The notes beneath the pieces are model-generated. The model made no database searches, was not told where the DNA came from, and was given only the letters and a program-made list of their open reading frames with translations. Below are positions 61,620 through 64,000 of a DNA stretch of 64,000 nt, in pieces. Origin of the DNA: Sipunculus nudus (Eukaryota > Annelida > Sipuncula > Golfingiida > Sipunculidae); the NCBI GenBank assembly GCA_026874595.1, contig CM049314.1:15990729-16054728 (forward strand). Reading direction: 5' to 3'. The position numbers and the translations under genes are program-made. Every line of letters begins with the position of its first letter. Position 1 is the first letter of the stretch.

Positions 61620-64000
61620 AAAGTAAGCTAGGCAGGCTAATGAGGGCACGAGATTTTCATATATTTGCAGAGATGTGAGCTGTGATCATAATCTTTTTCT
61701 TTTAAAGACTCTTATCAATCTTTCAATAAGTGTACAACAGGAACGAGTTGTCCGTTGTGCAAGAGAGGCGCGTGTTTGTGCCATACAATCCCTCTCCCCT
61801 ACTACACAGTTATCACCATGACGATGTACCATTACCAAGAGTCATCGAGTATCGCCAGGAGCAAAGGTTACAGAGAGCACCTGTCTGAGTTGTCAGTGGC
61901 TGAAGTGTACATAACCTTTAGAGGCAGGGGGTCAATACAGGGGAGATAAGGGTATATATCAATGTAGTCATCCCCTATATCATAGTGTATATGTTATATA
62001 AATAAATATATGTTCTCCATACTTTGATTACCTTTCAATGCTTGCAAATCACCCCCCCCCCAGGCGCGGAAGATAAATTGCAGATTAATTTATATCACTG
62101 TTCAGTGGTTCAGGAATACTGAAAAATACTTTGTACATAAAATGTTTATAATGACATGCTACATAATTAAAATAAAATATTAAAAATGAATAACAAGCCA
62201 ATATTTACTGTACAGGACCTTTTTGATATTTATTGATGCTCCCGAATATAGTTCAAACAATACCATGTTGATATTCTTGGGTATATTTCATAATTAAAAA
62301 TGTTATGACATTGATGAAATGAACAAAATTATGAAACAGTAGGATAGTGGATAAACAGATAAAAAAGAACCAATTAGTTATTTATTGATATTGATAAGTT
62401 ATCAATTCAACAGAAATTTGTAATTCCAGTATCCTTAGTTATGTTTGTTAGAAATTGATTATTATTACTATTAATAAAGTCTAAAAAATTCAGATCTGAT
62501 GAAACATTAGAATCTGACTCAAGTACTCATTCACACACCTAAAGCTTTGTATGCCATTAATGGCGTTAATCGCTAATCATGATATTTGACAAGTCAATAC
62601 AGGGTGGATGGGACTATATCCCCCCCCCCATCCCCCTTTTTTTAGCAAGGAAGAAGGTTACTGCACTCATGCCTGACTTTGGCTCCATTTCTTAGTTTAT
62701 TATGATGTATTAAATCTAAATCTGGTTTAGAATTAACCTACACTGGAAACCTAATACCTTATTTTTTTCATATATACATGTAATCACCCCAACTACAGCG
62801 ATATCATACACTTAAGGCTCATGTTCAGGCATAAATCTGTAATCAGGGTCTGATTTTGATCCAGTGATTCCTGATCCCTGTAAGTTTTGATATTTAAGAC
62901 AGTGGTCTTGGCACGTATGCTCAATGCTAACTGCAACAAAAAATGACGATGTACGCATGTCTTCAAAATGTACAATGCGTAGAAGGAATAGCCTCACGTG
63001 TAGGGAAAGTGTTAGTCTGAAGGCCATAATGATTTTGCGACTTTACCTTGGGAAGAAGATTCCGAAGAACAATACCTCTCATTTAATGAGTTAATCGATG
63101 TGTTTTAATATAGAAATATATGGTACTATATAGTAATATACAATGCATAGATGGAAGTAACACATTTGTTAAAGTTATATGTCATTTGTTTTGATTAAAC
63201 CAGAAAGGTCCAGGAATAAGCGGTCCGGTATTTTGTGTTAACAAGTTTAACATGCCGGGAAATGTCGGAGGAGAAAGCTCAGGTTCAAATGTGCTTCAAA
63301 CTGCGGGAAACTGAGGGGTTCTTATGACCAAGATAATGCCCGGTATATCTAACAAATGTCTTTCTGCCTAACAGTGTGGTCTTATACTCATTAACATGCC
63401 GGGAAATTGCCTTTGAATGGACAACATCCGTACTTAAAAATCGGCCTTATATACTCCTGGCTTTATAATCTGCATTATAGAGCCCACATGTAAAGGCTAT
63501 ATAGGCAAATGAACATAAGGCCTTTTTTAGCATAAAACACTTGCAACGTCTATGTTATAAAGATGCTGAGTGTCGTGCCTGTGCCCCCCCTACAGCAGAA
63601 TCCTAGATCCCTCAACATTATGTTGCTTAAGCTTTGGTTTTACACTTCTGTATAACAAATAACAAATGACGTACCTTGTGGAAATACACAAAGAAACATC
63701 ATTCTTAATATTTGGTGGACAGCCTTCCAGGAGTGCCATCGCTTGCACCTCTACTGTCTATATCCAAGCAAAGCTAGGTTTATTCGCCCGGATATATGCC
63801 TAGTTGAACTGTAAAGGTCTTTCAAGATATATGTGATTCAGTATCCTGTGGAACAAGGGTCACGAAAATGTTTTATGGCTCGGTGTTAGTTAATAATTCT
63901 TTATTAACTTAGTAGGTGATATAACTGGTAAACGCCATATGATTAATGACCCAATGGTGGATCAATAAATCTTGGTGTCTTAACTCGCCTGATAAAAAAT
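61620..64000. other. Intergenic, nothing recognised
   Basis: AT-rich sequence with short poly-C tracts (about 62051-62060 and 62620-62628) and a 17-bp direct repeat at 63247-63263 and 63391-63407. No gene or RNA feature could be supported. Confidence 0.55.

Noticed and set aside
62793-63027. Two overlapping minus-strand open frames of 60-71 codons
   Set aside because: They are short, overlap in different frames, have no motif and lie in AT-rich DNA where such lengths occur by chance.

Overview
The window looks like AT-rich nuclear DNA from an invertebrate animal. The evidence is GT-AG introns, (AT)n, (AC)n and poly-C microsatellites, very low gene density, a long satellite array and decayed transposon genes. 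A lophotrochozoan such as a bivalve mollusc is a guess; a hemichordate, echinoderm or amphioxus cannot be excluded. No intact protein-coding gene was recognised. The protein remnants that can be named are all broken.

Layout: (1) 1-2528 is the end of a 102-bp satellite array (1-1058) followed by a 1.5 kb flank (1059-2528). (2) 2540-6640 holds two degenerate genes facing each other: a RAG1-like recombinase on the + strand (2578-4400) and a RAG2-like kelch plus PHD protein on the - strand (about 5200-6640). This convergent arrangement is that of ProtoRAG, the transposon family from which V(D)J recombinase arose, so the block reads as a fossil RAG transposon. An unidentified coding-like stretch lies between the two genes. 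(3) 6640-8130 holds no recognised gene and ends in an inverted repeat. (4) 8130-52590 is one 44 kb tandem array of 102-bp monomers, with 84-, 101- and 120-bp variants and recent higher-order duplications. (5) 52590-54110 is a second copy of the 1.5 kb flank. Both copies stop at the same short terminal palindrome. (6) 54247-56592 is a multi-exon RecQ-type helicase pseudogene. (7) 56593-64000 is mostly non-coding, with a roughly 520 bp inverted-repeat (MITE-like) element, a CpG-rich patch and one decayed coding-like patch.

How the parts relate: the twice-repeated order 'satellite - 1.5 kb flank - sharp shared end' suggests that array and flank belong to one mobile or duplicated unit, possibly Helitron-like. 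One copy abuts the 5' end of the RAG1-like gene and the other the 5' end of the helicase pseudogene. The monomer length is three times 34, so many units stay open in one frame, but stops and frame-shifting units recur throughout. I treat the array as satellite DNA, not as a gene.
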